Source: Anaerotignum propionicum DSM 1682 (GTDB lineage: Bacteria > Bacillota > Clostridia > Lachnospirales > Anaerotignaceae). Taken from it: 64,000 nt of DNA. Below, piece by piece: positions 1-9,442 of the stretch (positions within the stretch are counted from its first letter, which is position 1; the number at the start of each line of letters is the position of its first letter). The stretch spans positions 558,001-622,000 of the forward strand of contig NZ_CP014223.1 of assembly GCF_001561955.1 (NCBI RefSeq). Reading direction: 5' to 3'. The notes under the pieces were generated by a model that was given only the letters and a program-made list of their open reading frames with translations, had not been told where the DNA came from and ran no database searches. The translations under genes and the position numbers were made by a program.

Positions 1-63
1 GGCTTAGCTTCTGTCTACAGCTTAGATACGATGCAACCATAAGAAAACTGACATAAATAATAA

Positions 64-84
64 TTCATAACCTTTGATTATGAA
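64..84. other. inverted repeat upstream of the acetyltransferase
   Basis: A 7-bp inverted repeat (TTCATAA, 7-base loop, TTATGAA) lies 22 bases before the first gene. It could be an operator or a weak hairpin at the mRNA start. No clear -35/-10 pair is visible in the 105 bases present, so its role is open. Confidence 0.25.
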
Positions 85-105
85 CGAATAGAAGGAGAAA
101 GAACA

Positions 106-642
106 ATGATAGAAACAGAACGATTGATATTACGCAGTATAACCAAAAGGGATGCAGCGGATATTTTTGAATATAGCAAAGAGCCGGAAGTAGGGGAGAA
201 TGCAGGCTGGAAACCTCATGAAACCATAGAGGAAACCAAAGAAATATTGGATGTCGTTTTTTTAGAAAAGGAAGATATATTTGGTCTCGTTGAAAAGGAA
301 AGTGGCAAGTTGTTTGGTACCATAGGTTTGGTACCTGACGTCACCAGGGAAAATGAAGGGTCAAGAATGCTTGGCTATGCCATTGGTAAGAATTTTTGGG
401 GAAGAGGGTACATGACCGAAGCAGTTGGTGCTATTCTTTCCTATGCGTTTCATGAGAAGGGCTATGATTTGATTTCAGTTTCCCATTATACGGACAATTT
501 GCGTTCCCAGAGAGTGATTGAAAAGTGTGGTTTTCAGTTTGAAGGAGTACAACGTCAGTCAGAATTGCGTTATGATGGAGACATGAAGGATAAAAGATGG
601 TATTCAATGACAAAGGATGAGTTTTGTCGTAATTTAAAATAA
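106..642 (+). CDS. GNAT-family N-acetyltransferase (RimJ/RimL-like)
   Basis: This 178-residue protein has the usual length and order of a RimJ/RimL-type GNAT, which transfers acetyl from acetyl-CoA to an amine. It opens with ETERLILR, a hallmark of this subgroup. The acetyl-CoA loop is GYAIGKNFWGRGYMTEA (about residues 91-107), with the Q/RxxGxG/A-type turn as WGRGYMTE. The C-terminal NLRSQRVIEKCGFQFEG is the conserved 'N-x-x-S-x-R-V-x-E-K-x-G-F' segment. GAAGGAG lies about 9 bases before the ATG. Substrate cannot be told from sequence: protein N-termini, antibiotics or small amines are all possible. It stands alone upstream of a (p)ppGpp synthetase gene, separated by 70 bases. Confidence 0.85.
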   Translation: MIETERLILRSITKRDAADIFEYSKEPEVGENAGWKPHETIEETKEILDVVFLEKEDIFGLVEKESGKLFGTIGLVPDVTRENEGSRMLGYAIGKNFWGRGYMTEAVGAILSYAFHEKGYDLISVSHYTDNLRSQRVIEKCGFQFEGVQRQSELRYDGDMKDKRWYSMTKDEFCRNLK

Positions 643-712
643 AATCAAAGGTTTTCGTATGTAATTTCGTAACACAAAAGCAGGTTTTTGAAGTAAAATA
701 GGAGTCAGTGCG

Positions 713-1522
713 ATGAGAAGAGGTGTTTTTGTGGAAATAGTCAACTGGAAAGAGCTTTTATATCCGTATGAACAAGCGGTGGATGAACTGCTTTTAAAAT
801 TTCGCTGTTTAGACAAGGAGTGTAGGCATCTAGGAATATATTCACCCATTGACTCGGTAACGGGGCGATTGAAGAAGCCGGCAAGTATTTTAGAAAAGGC
901 GGGTAAAAAACAAATACCCCCGGAAAAAATCGAGGAAAAAATTGAGGATATTGTAGGTATCCGTATTCTTTGTCAATTTGTTGAGGATATTGAAAAGGTT
1001 GTAACCATGGTTCAGTCCAGAAAAGATATGACTGTGTTGGAAGAGCGAGATTACATAACGAATACAAAGCCCAGTGGATACCGCAGTTATCATATGATTA
1101 TTCGATATCCATTGAGTACTGCTTTAGGGCCCAAGGAGGTTTTGGCTGAAATCCAAATTCGTACCAATGCCATGAACTTTTGGGCAACAGCGGAGCATTC
1201 CCTTAGGTATAAATATAGCGGCAATATTCCAGAAAATTTGCAGCATCGGCTAAGAATTTGTGCAGAGGCCGCATTTCATTTGGATCGAGAGATGTCTACC
1301 ATTCGCGAGGAAATCACCAATGCCCAACGACTCAATGAAATTAAGGGGAATTTGGTTACAAATATTTTAGACAATATTCAAAGTTTGCATTTTGGGGCAG
1401 ACTTAGATGAAATGGATGAAATCAATAAAGAATTTGTGGATATTTGGAACAACGAAGATATAGATGAACTGAAGGCATTTAATGAAAAGTTGAATGTATT
1501 GGCAGAGGTTTATCGGGTGTAA
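713..1522 (+). CDS. small alarmone synthetase, RelA/SpoT synthetase domain (RelP/RelQ-like)
   Basis: This 269-residue protein carries only the (p)ppGpp synthetase domain: there is no HD hydrolase domain ahead of it and no TGS/ACT tail. It should transfer pyrophosphate from ATP to GDP or GTP in the stringent response. Visible motifs are GRLKKPASILEKAGKK (51-66, nucleotide-binding basic loop), EDIVGIRI (78-85, metal-binding Asp79), NTKPSGYRSYH (117-127, G-loop) and EIQIRTNAMNFWATAEHSLRYK (146-167, catalytic Glu146). It is longer than typical RelQ (about 210 residues) because of a roughly 60-residue C-terminal helical, acidic tail. GGAG sits 8 bases before the ATG. The gene ends 15 bases before the phosphoesterase gene, so they are probably co-transcribed. 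Relation to RelP rather than RelQ is not resolved. Confidence 0.85.
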   Translation: MRRGVFVEIVNWKELLYPYEQAVDELLLKFRCLDKECRHLGIYSPIDSVTGRLKKPASILEKAGKKQIPPEKIEEKIEDIVGIRILCQFVEDIEKVVTMVQSRKDMTVLEERDYITNTKPSGYRSYHMIIRYPLSTALGPKEVLAEIQIRTNAMNFWATAEHSLRYKYSGNIPENLQHRLRICAEAAFHLDREMSTIREEITNAQRLNEIKGNLVTNILDNIQSLHFGADLDEMDEINKEFVDIWNNEDIDELKAFNEKLNVLAEVYRV

Positions 1523-1537
1523 AAAAGGAGCAGCAGC

Positions 1538-2227
1538 ATGGGGCTATTTGCAATTGCAGATCTCCACTTTGGGTTTTCTGTGAATAAACCAATGAGTATT
1601 TTTGGTGCCAATTGGGAAGGTCATAGTGAGAGAATTATTGAAAATTGGCAGCAAGAAGTTGGTAAGGAAGACACAGTTTTAATCCCCGGGGATATTTCCT
1701 GGGCTATGAAAGAAGAAGATGCTGCGGCTGATTTACAGGTGATTCAAGGTTTGCCCGGAAGAAAGATCTTTATAGAGGGAAATCATGATTACTGGTGGAA
1801 ATCTGCCTCTAGGCTAGAAAGAACTTTTGAAGGGATGCGTTTTTTGAAAAATGACTGCGACCTTTATGAGAGTCTATATATCTGTGGTTCAAGGGGATGG
1901 CTATGCCCAAATGACAGCCGCTTCACGGCGCAGGATCAAAAGCTTTATGAACGGGAACAGATTAGATTGAGGCTTTCTCTAGACAGCGCCATGAGAAAGG
2001 GGGCGGAGGAAATTCTTCTGATGATGCATTTTCCTCCGACGAATGATAGGCAAGAAAATTCTGCTTTTTTAGAAATCATTCGGGAATACCCTATAAGACA
2101 GGTGGTGTATGGACATTTACATGGGAAACCCAGCCACGAAAGCGGCATAAAGGGTGAGAGGGACGGAATTGTTTATCATTTGGTTTCCGCCGATTACCTT
2201 GATTTTTGTCCGAAAAGGTTAATTTAA
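1538..2227 (+). CDS. calcineurin-like metallophosphoesterase
   Basis: This 229-residue protein shows the complete metallophosphoesterase metal site: D8-L-H10, GD52ISW, GNH83DYWW, MMH164FPP and GH193LH195G. Such enzymes hydrolyse phosphomono- or diesters with two bound divalent metals. The WAMKEEDAAADL stretch after GDISW and the DYWW after GNH match a cytosolic Firmicutes subgroup of unknown substrate. There is no signal peptide or membrane segment. AAAAGGAG precedes the ATG and the gene follows the alarmone synthetase by 15 bases, suggesting one transcript ended by the terminator at 2362-2396. A link to nucleotide signalling is attractive from the context but is inference only. Confidence 0.85.
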   Translation: MGLFAIADLHFGFSVNKPMSIFGANWEGHSERIIENWQQEVGKEDTVLIPGDISWAMKEEDAAADLQVIQGLPGRKIFIEGNHDYWWKSASRLERTFEGMRFLKNDCDLYESLYICGSRGWLCPNDSRFTAQDQKLYEREQIRLRLSLDSAMRKGAEEILLMMHFPPTNDRQENSAFLEIIREYPIRQVVYGHLHGKPSHESGIKGERDGIVYHLVSADYLDFCPKRLI

Positions 2228-2295
2228 GTTCTGCAGAAGGTGATTTGTTTCAATCACAACAGCTAAGAAAACCTTGGGCATTAGAAACATTCTAA

Positions 2296-2316
2296 AACCC
2301 CCATTATAAGGGGGTT
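2296..2316 (+). other. GC-rich hairpin downstream of the phosphoesterase gene
   Basis: AACCCCC and GGGGGTT form a 7-bp stem around a 7-base loop. No T-run follows. It lies 46 bases upstream of a better terminator, so it may be a 3'-end stabilising hairpin. Confidence 0.4.
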
Positions 2317-2361
2317 GGTGGTTTAAGGATGAAACCCTTGTTATATTTGCGGGCAAACCCT

Positions 2362-2396
2362 AACGGCGATTGATGTTCAATCGCCGTTATTTTTTA
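2362..2396 (+). terminator. intrinsic terminator of the alarmone synthetase/phosphoesterase unit
   Basis: AACGGCGATTGA and TCAATCGCCGTT form a perfect 12-bp stem around a 3-base loop, followed by ATTTTTT. It overlaps the stop codon of the convergent minus-strand gene, so the hairpin may serve the end of both transcripts, though only the plus-strand side has a T-run. Confidence 0.9.
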
Positions 2397-2627
2397 ATCT
2401 TCAAAGTCATTTGCAGCTTCCACAATCCGCTTTTTCAATGTTCGTGTGTTATAATCCTCTTCTAAGTCCAATTCTAAGGAAAAACTTTCCAATTCATCTT
2501 CGTCTACAAGATAGGTTGCTTCAAAGGCTGAGGTCAAATCATCTTCAAATAAGATTTCCCCTTCGATTGCCCAACTGTCCTCGCCTTTATCGATAGAATA
2601 GATATTGACTTCTGTGATTTGTAACAT
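2394..2627 (-). CDS. small acidic protein of unknown function
   Basis: This 77-residue protein is not recognised. It is strongly acidic (many Glu/Asp, for example EDELESF and DLEEDY) with alternating hydrophobic residues that suggest a small beta/alpha domain and a C-terminal helix. It has no Cys, no signal peptide and no membrane segment, so it is probably cytosolic. A strong GGGAGG ribosome-binding site lies 10 bases before the ATG, which supports that the gene is real. It follows the flavin reductase gene on the same strand by 33 bases, so the two are probably co-transcribed; their functional link is unknown. Confidence 0.7.
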   Translation of the reverse strand: MLQITEVNIYSIDKGEDSWAIEGEILFEDDLTSAFEATYLVDEDELESFSLELDLEEDYNTRTLKKRIVEAANDFED

Positions 2628-2660
2628 TGCAAAGATCCTCCCTTTAATACATTTTCCTTC

Positions 2661-3242
2661 TTATTTCTTTTTTTTAGCCTTTTTAGGTTTTTTTACAGAA
2701 TAACCAAAAGTACCCAGCTGCTTGCCTAGGGTAAAATATGCGCCGTGGGAATAACAGACAGGCTCAGTATCATTAAAATGAAATTTCCCTGTTTCATCTA
2801 AATATTCATCACTGACGCTAACGGAAACTACCTCTGCTAAAAACATGTGATGGGTGCCCAAAGGAATGATTTCCTTTACTTTGCACTCAATGTTTACGGG
2901 GCTTTCATAAATGATAGGAGCATCTACTTTTTCCCCTTTTTTTGCAGTCAGGTTCAGTTCCTTAAATTTATCCATATCCCGCCCACTTTTCACACCACAA
3001 AAATCACAGGCATATGCCAAGTCTTTGTTGACCAGATTAATAACAAACTCCCCACTGTTTTGAATCAGCTCAAAGGAGTGGCGTGAAGGACGTATGGAAA
3101 CATAGGTCATTGCCGGGTCGCTGTTTATGGTTCCCGTCCATGCAACGGTAATAATATTTCCTTTTTCCTCTGTACCACAGGATACCATAACAACGGGTAC
3201 CGGATAAAGCACGGTGCCGGGCTTCCATACCGCTTTTCCCAT
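2661..3242 (-). CDS. flavin reductase-like protein (FMN-binding split barrel)
   Basis: This 193-residue protein matches the flavin reductase-like, FMN-binding split-barrel family common in anaerobes. Recognisable parts are the N-terminal PVVMVSCGTEEKGNIITVAW, the S-x-R-P-S-R-H-S-x-E-L-I segment (about 51-62), the EFVINL strand and the CDFCGVKSGRDMDKF region. Family members bind FMN and act as flavin reductases, flavoredoxins or electron-transfer proteins; the partner is not visible here. The C-terminus ends in a Lys-rich tail (KKPKKAKKKK), unusual for the family and perhaps just disordered. AGGAGG sits 8 bases before the ATG. It heads a two-gene minus-strand unit with the small acidic protein. 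Confidence 0.8.
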   Translation of the reverse strand: MGKAVWKPGTVLYPVPVVMVSCGTEEKGNIITVAWTGTINSDPAMTYVSIRPSRHSFELIQNSGEFVINLVNKDLAYACDFCGVKSGRDMDKFKELNLTAKKGEKVDAPIIYESPVNIECKVKEIIPLGTHHMFLAEVVSVSVSDEYLDETGKFHFNDTEPVCYSHGAYFTLGKQLGTFGYSVKKPKKAKKKK

Positions 3243-3373
3243 GTAACAACCTCCTTGTTTAAAATGAAAAATGTGCTCATAAAATATAAAGTGACGCTAT
3301 TTATCTTATACGAGATACAGCGCTTTGTAAAGAAAAAAAGAGTTCAGATTTCATATGTTTTTTTTCCTATTTC

Positions 3374-3402
3374 TTGTATTCTATGCTGATTTTCAGTATG
3401 AT
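3374..3402 (+). promoter_or_regulatory. sigma-70-type promoter for rsmF
   Basis: TTGTAT and TATGAT are separated by exactly 17 bases, about 34 bases upstream of the rsmF start. The flanking sequence is AT-rich, as expected. Confidence 0.6.
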
Positions 3403-3435
3403 GTTAAAAAGAATATAAAATAACGGAGGAATCTT

Positions 3436-4773
3436 ATGGAACTGCCCATTCAATATACGGAAAAAATGCAAAAGCTTTTGGGGGAGGAATATCCAAGATA
3501 CTTGGAATCTTTTGAGGAATCAAGATATTTTGGGTTGCGGGTAAATCCCTTAAAGCTCATGCCAGAGGTTTTTCTTGATCAAAATGTTTTTTCCCTTACC
3601 TCGGTTCCATGGTGTAACGAAGGATTTTATTATGCGGGGGACGAACGTCCTGCAAAGCACCCTTATTATCATGCAGGGCTTTATTATTTACAGGAGCCAA
3701 GTGCCATGAGCCCAGGTGCGATTTTGCCTATTCAGCCCGGTGAACGGGTTTTGGATGTTTGCGCTGCACCGGGTGGTAAGTCCACACAATTGGGTGCCGG
3801 GCTTCAAGGGGAAGGGCTTTTGGTTGCCAATGACATCAGTGCAGGTCGAGCAAAGGCATTATTAAAGAATATTGAACTATTTGGTATTCGCAATGCTGTT
3901 GTAATGAGTGAGCCACCTGAGCGTCTAAAAGAGAGATTGCCCAATTTTTTCGATAAAATTCTTATTGATGCTCCTTGCTCAGGTGAGGGTATGTTTCGTA
4001 AGGAACCAGATATGGTGAAAAGCTGGAATGAGGAAATGCTTGCTTTTTGTCAAAAGGAGCAGGCTAAAATTTTGGAAGCTTGCGCAGAGATGTTACGTCC
4101 CGGTGGAATGATGCTTTATTCTACCTGTACATTCGCTGTCGAGGAAAACGAAAAAAGCATTGCTGATTTTTTAGAAAGACATCAGGAGTTCTCTCTTGTT
4201 CCCATTGAAAAGAAATATGGTTTCTCAGCAGGAATTGGAGAGCTTTCCCCGTGTGCCAGATTATACCCCCATAAAATAAAGGGAGAAGGTCATTTTCTTG
4301 CATTAATGCAAAAGGCAGGAAACAGTCATGATTCTTTATTTTCAGAGGAAGCCTGTGAAAAAGAAAAAGACATTTTACCTTATTTAGAATTTGAAAAAGA
4401 AGTGCTAAAAACAAAGCTTAGCGGAACCTTTAAAATCTTTGGAGACAGCCTATATCTTTTACCAAAAGGAATGCCTACGATGAAAGGACTTCGAGCTTTA
4501 CGCACAGGTTGGCAATTAGGAACACTGAAAAAAGGGCGGTTTGAGCCCTCTCAAGCCTTTGCTATGGGACTTTTCAAGGAAGAAGTAACCAGTGTGGAGG
4601 ATTTCCCCTTGGGAGATGACAGAGTCATTCGTTATTTAAAAGGGGAAACTGTGGAGGCAGATGGGAAAGAAGGGTGGACCCTAGTTTGCGTGGATGGCTT
4701 TCCTTTGGGCTGGGCAAAACGTCAAGGGGGAAGGCTGAAAAATAAATATGCCGTAGGTTGGAAATGGGAATGA
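3436..4773 (+). CDS. rsmF: 16S rRNA (cytosine-C5) methyltransferase, RsmF/NOL1-NOP2-Sun family
   Basis: This 445-residue enzyme methylates cytosine C5 in rRNA using S-adenosylmethionine. The SAM-binding motif is VLDVCAAPGGKST (105-117). The two catalytic cysteines of the Sun family are both present: C181 in DAPCSGEGMF and C231 in STCTF. The C-terminal third (after about 290) resembles the RsmF-type tail and PUA-like domain rather than RsmB, and there is no NusB-like N-terminus. AACGGAGGA lies 8 bases before the ATG. It is probably monocistronic, with its own promoter upstream and a hairpin directly after the stop. The exact target C (1407 in E. coli) is assumed from the family and was not tested. 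Confidence 0.85.
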   Translation: MELPIQYTEKMQKLLGEEYPRYLESFEESRYFGLRVNPLKLMPEVFLDQNVFSLTSVPWCNEGFYYAGDERPAKHPYYHAGLYYLQEPSAMSPGAILPIQPGERVLDVCAAPGGKSTQLGAGLQGEGLLVANDISAGRAKALLKNIELFGIRNAVVMSEPPERLKERLPNFFDKILIDAPCSGEGMFRKEPDMVKSWNEEMLAFCQKEQAKILEACAEMLRPGGMMLYSTCTFAVEENEKSIADFLERHQEFSLVPIEKKYGFSAGIGELSPCARLYPHKIKGEGHFLALMQKAGNSHDSLFSEEACEKEKDILPYLEFEKEVLKTKLSGTFKIFGDSLYLLPKGMPTMKGLRALRTGWQLGTLKKGRFEPSQAFAMGLFKEEVTSVEDFPLGDDRVIRYLKGETVEADGKEGWTLVCVDGFPLGWAKRQGGRLKNKYAVGWKWE

Positions 4774-4797
4774 TATGTCCGCAATTAGAGGACATAT
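4773..4797 (+). other. hairpin at the end of rsmF
   Basis: ATATGTCC and GGACATAT form a perfect 8-bp stem around a 9-base loop, overlapping the rsmF stop codon region. No proper T-run follows, so it is at best a weak terminator. Confidence 0.4.
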
Positions 4798-4809
4798 GTA
4801 TAATTACGG

Positions 4810-4837
4810 TTGACAAATTTCGAAAAGTTTGTAAAAT
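4810..4837 (+). promoter_or_regulatory. promoter for thrC
   Basis: A consensus TTGACA is followed after 16 bases by TAAAAT, about 41 bases ahead of the thrC start codon. Confidence 0.65.
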
Positions 4838-4878
4838 AGAACTATCGTAAATTAAAGCTTAAGGAAGAAGGGAATGTT

Positions 4879-6345
4879 ATGGGAAATTTAACATATATGG
4901 GAACTCGGGATGCTTCTATACGAGCAACGGCTTCACATGCAATTTTAAGAGGAATTTGTCCCGATGGGGGACTTTATATACCTGAAGTAATTCCTACCAT
5001 GGAAAAATCATTAGAGGAATTGAGCAAGTTAAGTTATCAAGAGCTGGCGTACGAAGTTCTGAGCCTATTTTTAGATTTTACCGAAGAGGAATTAAAGGCC
5101 TGTATTGATGGGGCTTATGATGATAAATTTGATACAACAAAGATTGCTCCAGTGGTTCAAAAGGGAGACGCTTTCTTTTTGGAGCTATTTCATGGCAAAA
5201 CTTTAGCTTTTAAGGATATGGCCTTGTCTATTTTGCCTTACTTTATGAAAACAGCGGCAAGGAGAGAAGGGATAGATAAGGAGATTGTCATTTTAACAGC
5301 CACTTCAGGAGATACAGGCAAAGCGGCGCTGGAAGGCTTTGCAGGCGTAGAAGGCACAAAAATCATTGTATTCTTCCCTGAGGATGGGGTCAGCCCAGTG
5401 CAAAAGCTGCAAATGACAACACAAGAGGGAGAAAACACATGCGTTGTTGGGATTTTGGGCAATTTTGACGATGCCCAAAGTGCAGTGAAGAGTATTTTTA
5501 CGGATAAGGCTTTGGGAGAAGAGCTGGAGAAAAAGGGATTTTTATTCTCTTCTGCAAATTCTATTAATATTGGACGTTTGGTTCCTCAGATTGTTTATTA
5601 TTTCCATGCTTATTTGGAAGCAGTGAAACAAGGGGCTTTAAAAATGGGTGAAGAATTAAACTTTACTGTGCCAACAGGAAATTTTGGAGATATTTTGGCA
5701 GGCTGGTACGCTATGAAAATGGGTCTACCTGTTGGTCATTTTGTTTGTGCCTCCAATGATAATAAGGTATTGTATGACTTCTTCCGTACCGGTACTTATG
5801 ACAGAAACAGAGAATTCCGTGTGACAGTTTCTCCTTCCATGGATATTTTGATTTCCAGTAATTTGGAACGTTTGCTGAGCCATATGGCTGGGCAGGACGC
5901 CACAAAGGAAGATATGCTGAAGCTAAGTAAGGATGGAAAATATTCCGTTACCATTACAGAAAAGAAAATTAGCGGTGAATATGCAACGGAAGAGGAAACA
6001 TATGGAGCTATTAAAAGCTTCTTTGAAAAAACAGGCTATGTGATGGATACCCATACAGCAGTTGCCTATGCCGCATATCAGAAATATAAAGATGAGAGTA
6101 AAGACAGCAGACCTATGGTGATTGTCTCAACGGCAAGTCCGTACAAGTTCACAAAAGATGTTATGATGGCGTTAGATAAAAAATATGAGCAGGAAGATGC
6201 ATTTGCTTTAATGGATGTTTTAGAAAAAATCAGCGGTGTAGCTATCCCAGAGCCCATTCGGGGCATTGAACATAGAGTAATTTTACACAAAAATGTTTGT
6301 GACAGGGATAAAATTAAGGATTTTGTAAAAGGATATTTAGCATAG
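4879..6345 (+). CDS. thrC: threonine synthase
   Basis: This 488-residue PLP enzyme converts O-phosphohomoserine to threonine, the last step of threonine synthesis. It belongs to the long class of threonine synthases (about 480-500 residues), shown by the N-terminal RGICPDGGLYIP. The PLP lysine lies in ELFHGKTLAFKDMALSILP (about residues 107-125), and the phosphate-binding loop is TATSGDTGKAALEGF. The downstream NFGDILAGWYAMKMGLP is also typical. Ribosome-binding site is AAGGAAGAAGG. It has its own promoter and no other threonine-pathway gene is next to it (no hom or thrB nearby), so it is an isolated pathway gene. Confidence 0.95.
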   Translation: MGNLTYMGTRDASIRATASHAILRGICPDGGLYIPEVIPTMEKSLEELSKLSYQELAYEVLSLFLDFTEEELKACIDGAYDDKFDTTKIAPVVQKGDAFFLELFHGKTLAFKDMALSILPYFMKTAARREGIDKEIVILTATSGDTGKAALEGFAGVEGTKIIVFFPEDGVSPVQKLQMTTQEGENTCVVGILGNFDDAQSAVKSIFTDKALGEELEKKGFLFSSANSINIGRLVPQIVYYFHAYLEAVKQGALKMGEELNFTVPTGNFGDILAGWYAMKMGLPVGHFVCASNDNKVLYDFFRTGTYDRNREFRVTVSPSMDILISSNLERLLSHMAGQDATKEDMLKLSKDGKYSVTITEKKISGEYATEEETYGAIKSFFEKTGYVMDTHTAVAYAAYQKYKDESKDSRPMVIVSTASPYKFTKDVMMALDKKYEQEDAFALMDVLEKISGVAIPEPIRGIEHRVILHKNVCDRDKIKDFVKGYLA

Positions 6346-6680
6346 AGGATGGTTTTTATAGGTAGATTATGTAATTCTTTTGGAAATCCCCCATTTTCTA
6401 TTATGCACAAAGTACAAGAAATGTCCCACATAAGGCAGTGCCTTTGCTTGCCTTTTAGAAAGTGGGAATGCAAAGCGGAAAGCCGTTGATTTTGTCGTTT
6501 GGATGGATTACAATGTATTTTGGAACACTGATTCATTGTATGTGTACATCAGAATTGATTATTTCCCACTTGGACGAGCTTCGGGAAATTCATTTGATTT
6601 TCTGTACTACCATTCAATCAGGCAACAATTGCAGGAATCAAAACAGGGAATCTAAAAAAGAATAAAAAGGAGATTATACC
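6346..6680 (+). other. 335-base spacer between thrC and the aldolase gene
   Basis: No convincing gene is seen. A nested hairpin (CCCAC with GTGGG outside, AAGGCA with TGCCTT inside, 6425-6466) may end thrC transcription. An open frame without a good ribosome-binding site runs to a stop at about 6655 (from ATG 6503 it would give about 50 residues, MDYNVFWNTDSLYVYIRID...); another 67-codon frame overlaps it. Either could be a worn remnant of a gene, but nothing was recognised. Confidence 0.4.
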
Positions 6681-7328
6681 ATGAAAATGTTCATCGACAC
6701 TGCGAATGTGGAGCACATCAAAGAGGCAAATGATTTAGGCGTTATTTGCGGCGTTACAACAAACCCTTCCTTAATTGCAAAAGAAGGCAGGGACTTCGTT
6801 GAGGTAGTAAAGGAAATAACAACAATCGTTGACGGCCCAATCAGCGCGGAGGTCATCAGCCTTGAGCATGAAGGCATGGTAACAGAGGCCAGAGAACTGG
6901 TTAAAATCCATAAAAATATTGTAATTAAAATCCCTATGACATTGGAAGGCTTAAAGGCTGTAAAGATTTTGACTGCTGAGGGCATCAAGACAAACGTAAC
7001 TTTAATTTTTTCCGCTACACAGGCATTAATGGCTGCGAGAGCTGGTGCAACTTATGTTAGCCCCTTCTTAGGCAGAGTTGACGATATTGGTGCGGTAGGT
7101 ATGACTTTAATCGAAGAAATCGTTGAGATTTTTGATGTACACGGTATTCAGACAGAAATTATTGCGGCAAGCATCCGTAATCCTTTACACGTGATTGATG
7201 CGGCAAGAGTTGGCTGCCATATTGCAACCATCCCTTACAACGTATTAATTCAGATGGCAAAGCATCCTTTGACAGACCTTGGTATTGAACGTTTCTTGAA
7301 GGATTGGGAAACCGTACCTAAAAAATAA
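6681..7328 (+). CDS. fsa: transaldolase-like protein / fructose-6-phosphate aldolase family
   Basis: This 215-residue protein is of the short transaldolase/fructose-6-phosphate aldolase (TalC/MipB) class. Diagnostic segments are [29 protein letters not shown] and the Schiff-base lysine in IVIKIPMT (about residues 81-88). The ATFFF-type region is [31 protein letters not shown]. Either transaldolase activity (pentose phosphate pathway) or fructose-6-phosphate aldolase activity is possible from sequence. The transketolase gene starts 38 bases downstream, so the pair most likely forms a non-oxidative pentose phosphate unit, which favours a transaldolase role. AAGGAG precedes the ATG. Confidence 0.88.
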   Translation: MKMFIDTANVEHIKEANDLGVICGVTTNPSLIAKEGRDFVEVVKEITTIVDGPISAEVISLEHEGMVTEARELVKIHKNIVIKIPMTLEGLKAVKILTAEGIKTNVTLIFSATQALMAARAGATYVSPFLGRVDDIGAVGMTLIEEIVEIFDVHGIQTEIIAASIRNPLHVIDAARVGCHIATIPYNVLIQMAKHPLTDLGIERFLKDWETVPKK

Positions 7329-7366
7329 TCAGACACAACGTTATTATTGTTTTTGGAGGTAAAAAC

Positions 7367-9349
7367 ATGAACCCTATGGATCAATTAACGATTAACACCC
7401 TGCGTTTTCTTTCCGCAGAAGCAATTCAGCAAGCAAACAGCGGACACCCCGGTTTGCCTTTGGGTGCAGCACCTATGGCATATACCTTGTGGGCAAAGGA
7501 AATGAAGATCAACCCCAAGAATCCTGCATGGAATGATAGAGACCGTTTCGTTCTTTCAGCCGGACACGGTTCTGCATTGTTATATTCTTTATTGCATTTG
7601 TTCGGCTATGGCTTGACCATTGAAGATTTGAAAAATTTCCGTCAAAGAAATTCTTTGACACCCGGTCATCCTGAGTATAAGCATACCCTTGGTGTAGAAA
7701 CAACCACCGGACCCTTGGGACAAGGCATTGCAAATGCAGTAGGTATGGCTTTGGCTGAAAGCCATTTGGCAGCGAAATTTAACACACCTGAATTTAAAGT
7801 GGTAGACCATTATACCTTTGCCCTTTGCGGTGACGGTTGTTTGCAGGAAGGCGTTGCTTCTGAAGCGGCATCTTTAGCTGGAACAATGGGTCTTTCCAAA
7901 TTGGTTTTACTATATGATTGCAACAAAATTACAATTGAAGGCAGTACAGATGTTGCCTTTACAGAAGATGTAAAAGCACGCTTTATTGCTTACGGCTGGG
8001 ATGTTTTCGAGGTGGAAGATGGCAACGATGTAGATGTGCTTGATAAAACCATTGCAGAGGCAAAAGCTTCAAATAAGCCTGCTTTAGTGAAAGTAAACAC
8101 CCAGATTGGTTACGGTGCACCCAATAAGCAGGGCAAGGCTTCTGCCCATGGTGAACCCCTTGGTGCAGATGAAATTGGACTTGCAAAAGGGAACTTAAGC
8201 TGGACATATGCCGACGAATTCTTCGTTCCCGAGGAAGTTAAGGCACATATGGCTGATATTATTGCAAATGGAGCAAAAGCAGAAGCTGCTTGGAACGAAA
8301 TGTTCAAGGCTTATGCTGAAAAAAATCCCCAGTTGGCAAAGGAATATGCGGCTTGGCATAGCAACGAATTGTCTGTTGATTTATTAAATGATGAAGATTT
8401 CTGGAAGAACGAAGGAGATATTGCCACCCGTGCGGCATCCGAGAAGGTATTGCAGAAGGTTGCAAAGGCTGTGCCTAACTTATTTGGTGGTTCCGCCGAT
8501 TTGGCTCCTTCCAATAAATCCGTTATGAAGGACAGAGAATACTATAGTAAAGAAAATCCCGCAGGCTCCAATGTGCACTTTGGCATACGTGAGTTTGCTA
8601 TGACAGCTATGGTAAACGGTATGGCAGTACATGGGGGATTACGTCCTTATATAGCAGGATTCTTTGTATTTGCAGATTATATGAAGGCTGGCCTTCGTAT
8701 GGAATCCTTAATGGGATTGCCTGTAATCAGCATTATGACCCATGACAGTATTGGTGTTGGTGAAGATGGCCCTACCCATCAGCCTATTGAGCATTTGGCG
8801 ATGCTGCGCAGTATGCCAAATTATATTGCTTTTCGTCCTTGCGATACAAGAGAAACAGCGGCAGGCTGGTATACGGCATTGACAAAAACAAGTACACCTA
8901 CGGCTTTGATTCTATCCAGACAAAACCTGCCCGCTTTAGACGGTACAGGCAAGGATGCATTAAAGGGTGCTTATATTTTGAAGGACTGCACAGGAACACC
9001 TGATGTTTTATTGATGGCAAGTGGTTCTGAGGTTGAGCTAATTTATAAGGCTTATGATGTTTTGGCTGAAAAGGGTGTAAAAGCAAGAGTCATCAGTATG
9101 CCAAGCTGGGAATTGTTTGAAGCGCAGAGCGTGGAATATAAAGAAAGCATTATGCCTAAGGCAGTTAGAGCGAGACTTGCTGTGGAAGCAGCAGCTGATT
9201 TTGGCTGGCATAAGTATATAGGTCTCGATGGCGCTACCATTTGTATGGATGGCTTTGGTGCATCTGCGCCAGCAGGCTTATTATTTAAGGATTTTGGCTT
9301 TACCGTTGAAAACGTTGTAGAAAAAGCCCTTGCGTTGGTAAAAGCATAA
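7367..9349 (+). CDS. tkt: transketolase
   Basis: This 660-residue protein is a full-length, single-chain transketolase that moves two-carbon units between sugar phosphates with thiamine diphosphate. Visible motifs are the N-terminal [24 protein letters not shown], the ThDP/Mg site [13 protein letters not shown] (with the NNN-type 'DCNKITIEG' following), [15 protein letters not shown], and the [22 protein letters not shown] loop. Length and domain order (PP, Pyr, C-terminal) are normal, unlike the split transketolases found in many Clostridia. It sits 38 bases after the transaldolase gene with GGAGGT before the ATG, and is followed by an apparent terminator at 9366-9423. Confidence 0.97.
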   Translation: MNPMDQLTINTLRFLSAEAIQQANSGHPGLPLGAAPMAYTLWAKEMKINPKNPAWNDRDRFVLSAGHGSALLYSLLHLFGYGLTIEDLKNFRQRNSLTPGHPEYKHTLGVETTTGPLGQGIANAVGMALAESHLAAKFNTPEFKVVDHYTFALCGDGCLQEGVASEAASLAGTMGLSKLVLLYDCNKITIEGSTDVAFTEDVKARFIAYGWDVFEVEDGNDVDVLDKTIAEAKASNKPALVKVNTQIGYGAPNKQGKASAHGEPLGADEIGLAKGNLSWTYADEFFVPEEVKAHMADIIANGAKAEAAWNEMFKAYAEKNPQLAKEYAAWHSNELSVDLLNDEDFWKNEGDIATRAASEKVLQKVAKAVPNLFGGSADLAPSNKSVMKDREYYSKENPAGSNVHFGIREFAMTAMVNGMAVHGGLRPYIAGFFVFADYMKAGLRMESLMGLPVISIMTHDSIGVGEDGPTHQPIEHLAMLRSMPNYIAFRPCDTRETAAGWYTALTKTSTPTALILSRQNLPALDGTGKDALKGAYILKDCTGTPDVLLMASGSEVELIYKAYDVLAEKGVKARVISMPSWELFEAQSVEYKESIMPKAVRARLAVEAAADFGWHKYIGLDGATICMDGFGASAPAGLLFKDFGFTVENVVEKALALVKA

Positions 9350-9365
9350 TATTGCGATGAAGCGA

Positions 9366-9423
9366 GAAGCTCTCGGGGGGAGAGGGGAACCATTATGGTT
9401 CCTCATCCCCAAAGGGCTTTTTT
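9366..9423 (+). terminator. intrinsic terminator after tkt
   Basis: GGGGAACCAT and ATGGTTCC form the core, extended outward by GAGAG/CCC and AAGC/GCTT pairing, and followed by TTTTTT (9418-9423). The thpR ribosome-binding site lies directly after it, so some read-through is possible. Confidence 0.7.
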
Positions 9424-9442
9424 CATAGGAAGGAGGGGACAT

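Noticed and set aside
6462-6665. 67-codon plus-strand ORF between thrC and the aldolase gene
   Set aside because: No ribosome-binding site, no recognisable sequence, and another open frame overlaps it. Kept only as a remark on the spacer.
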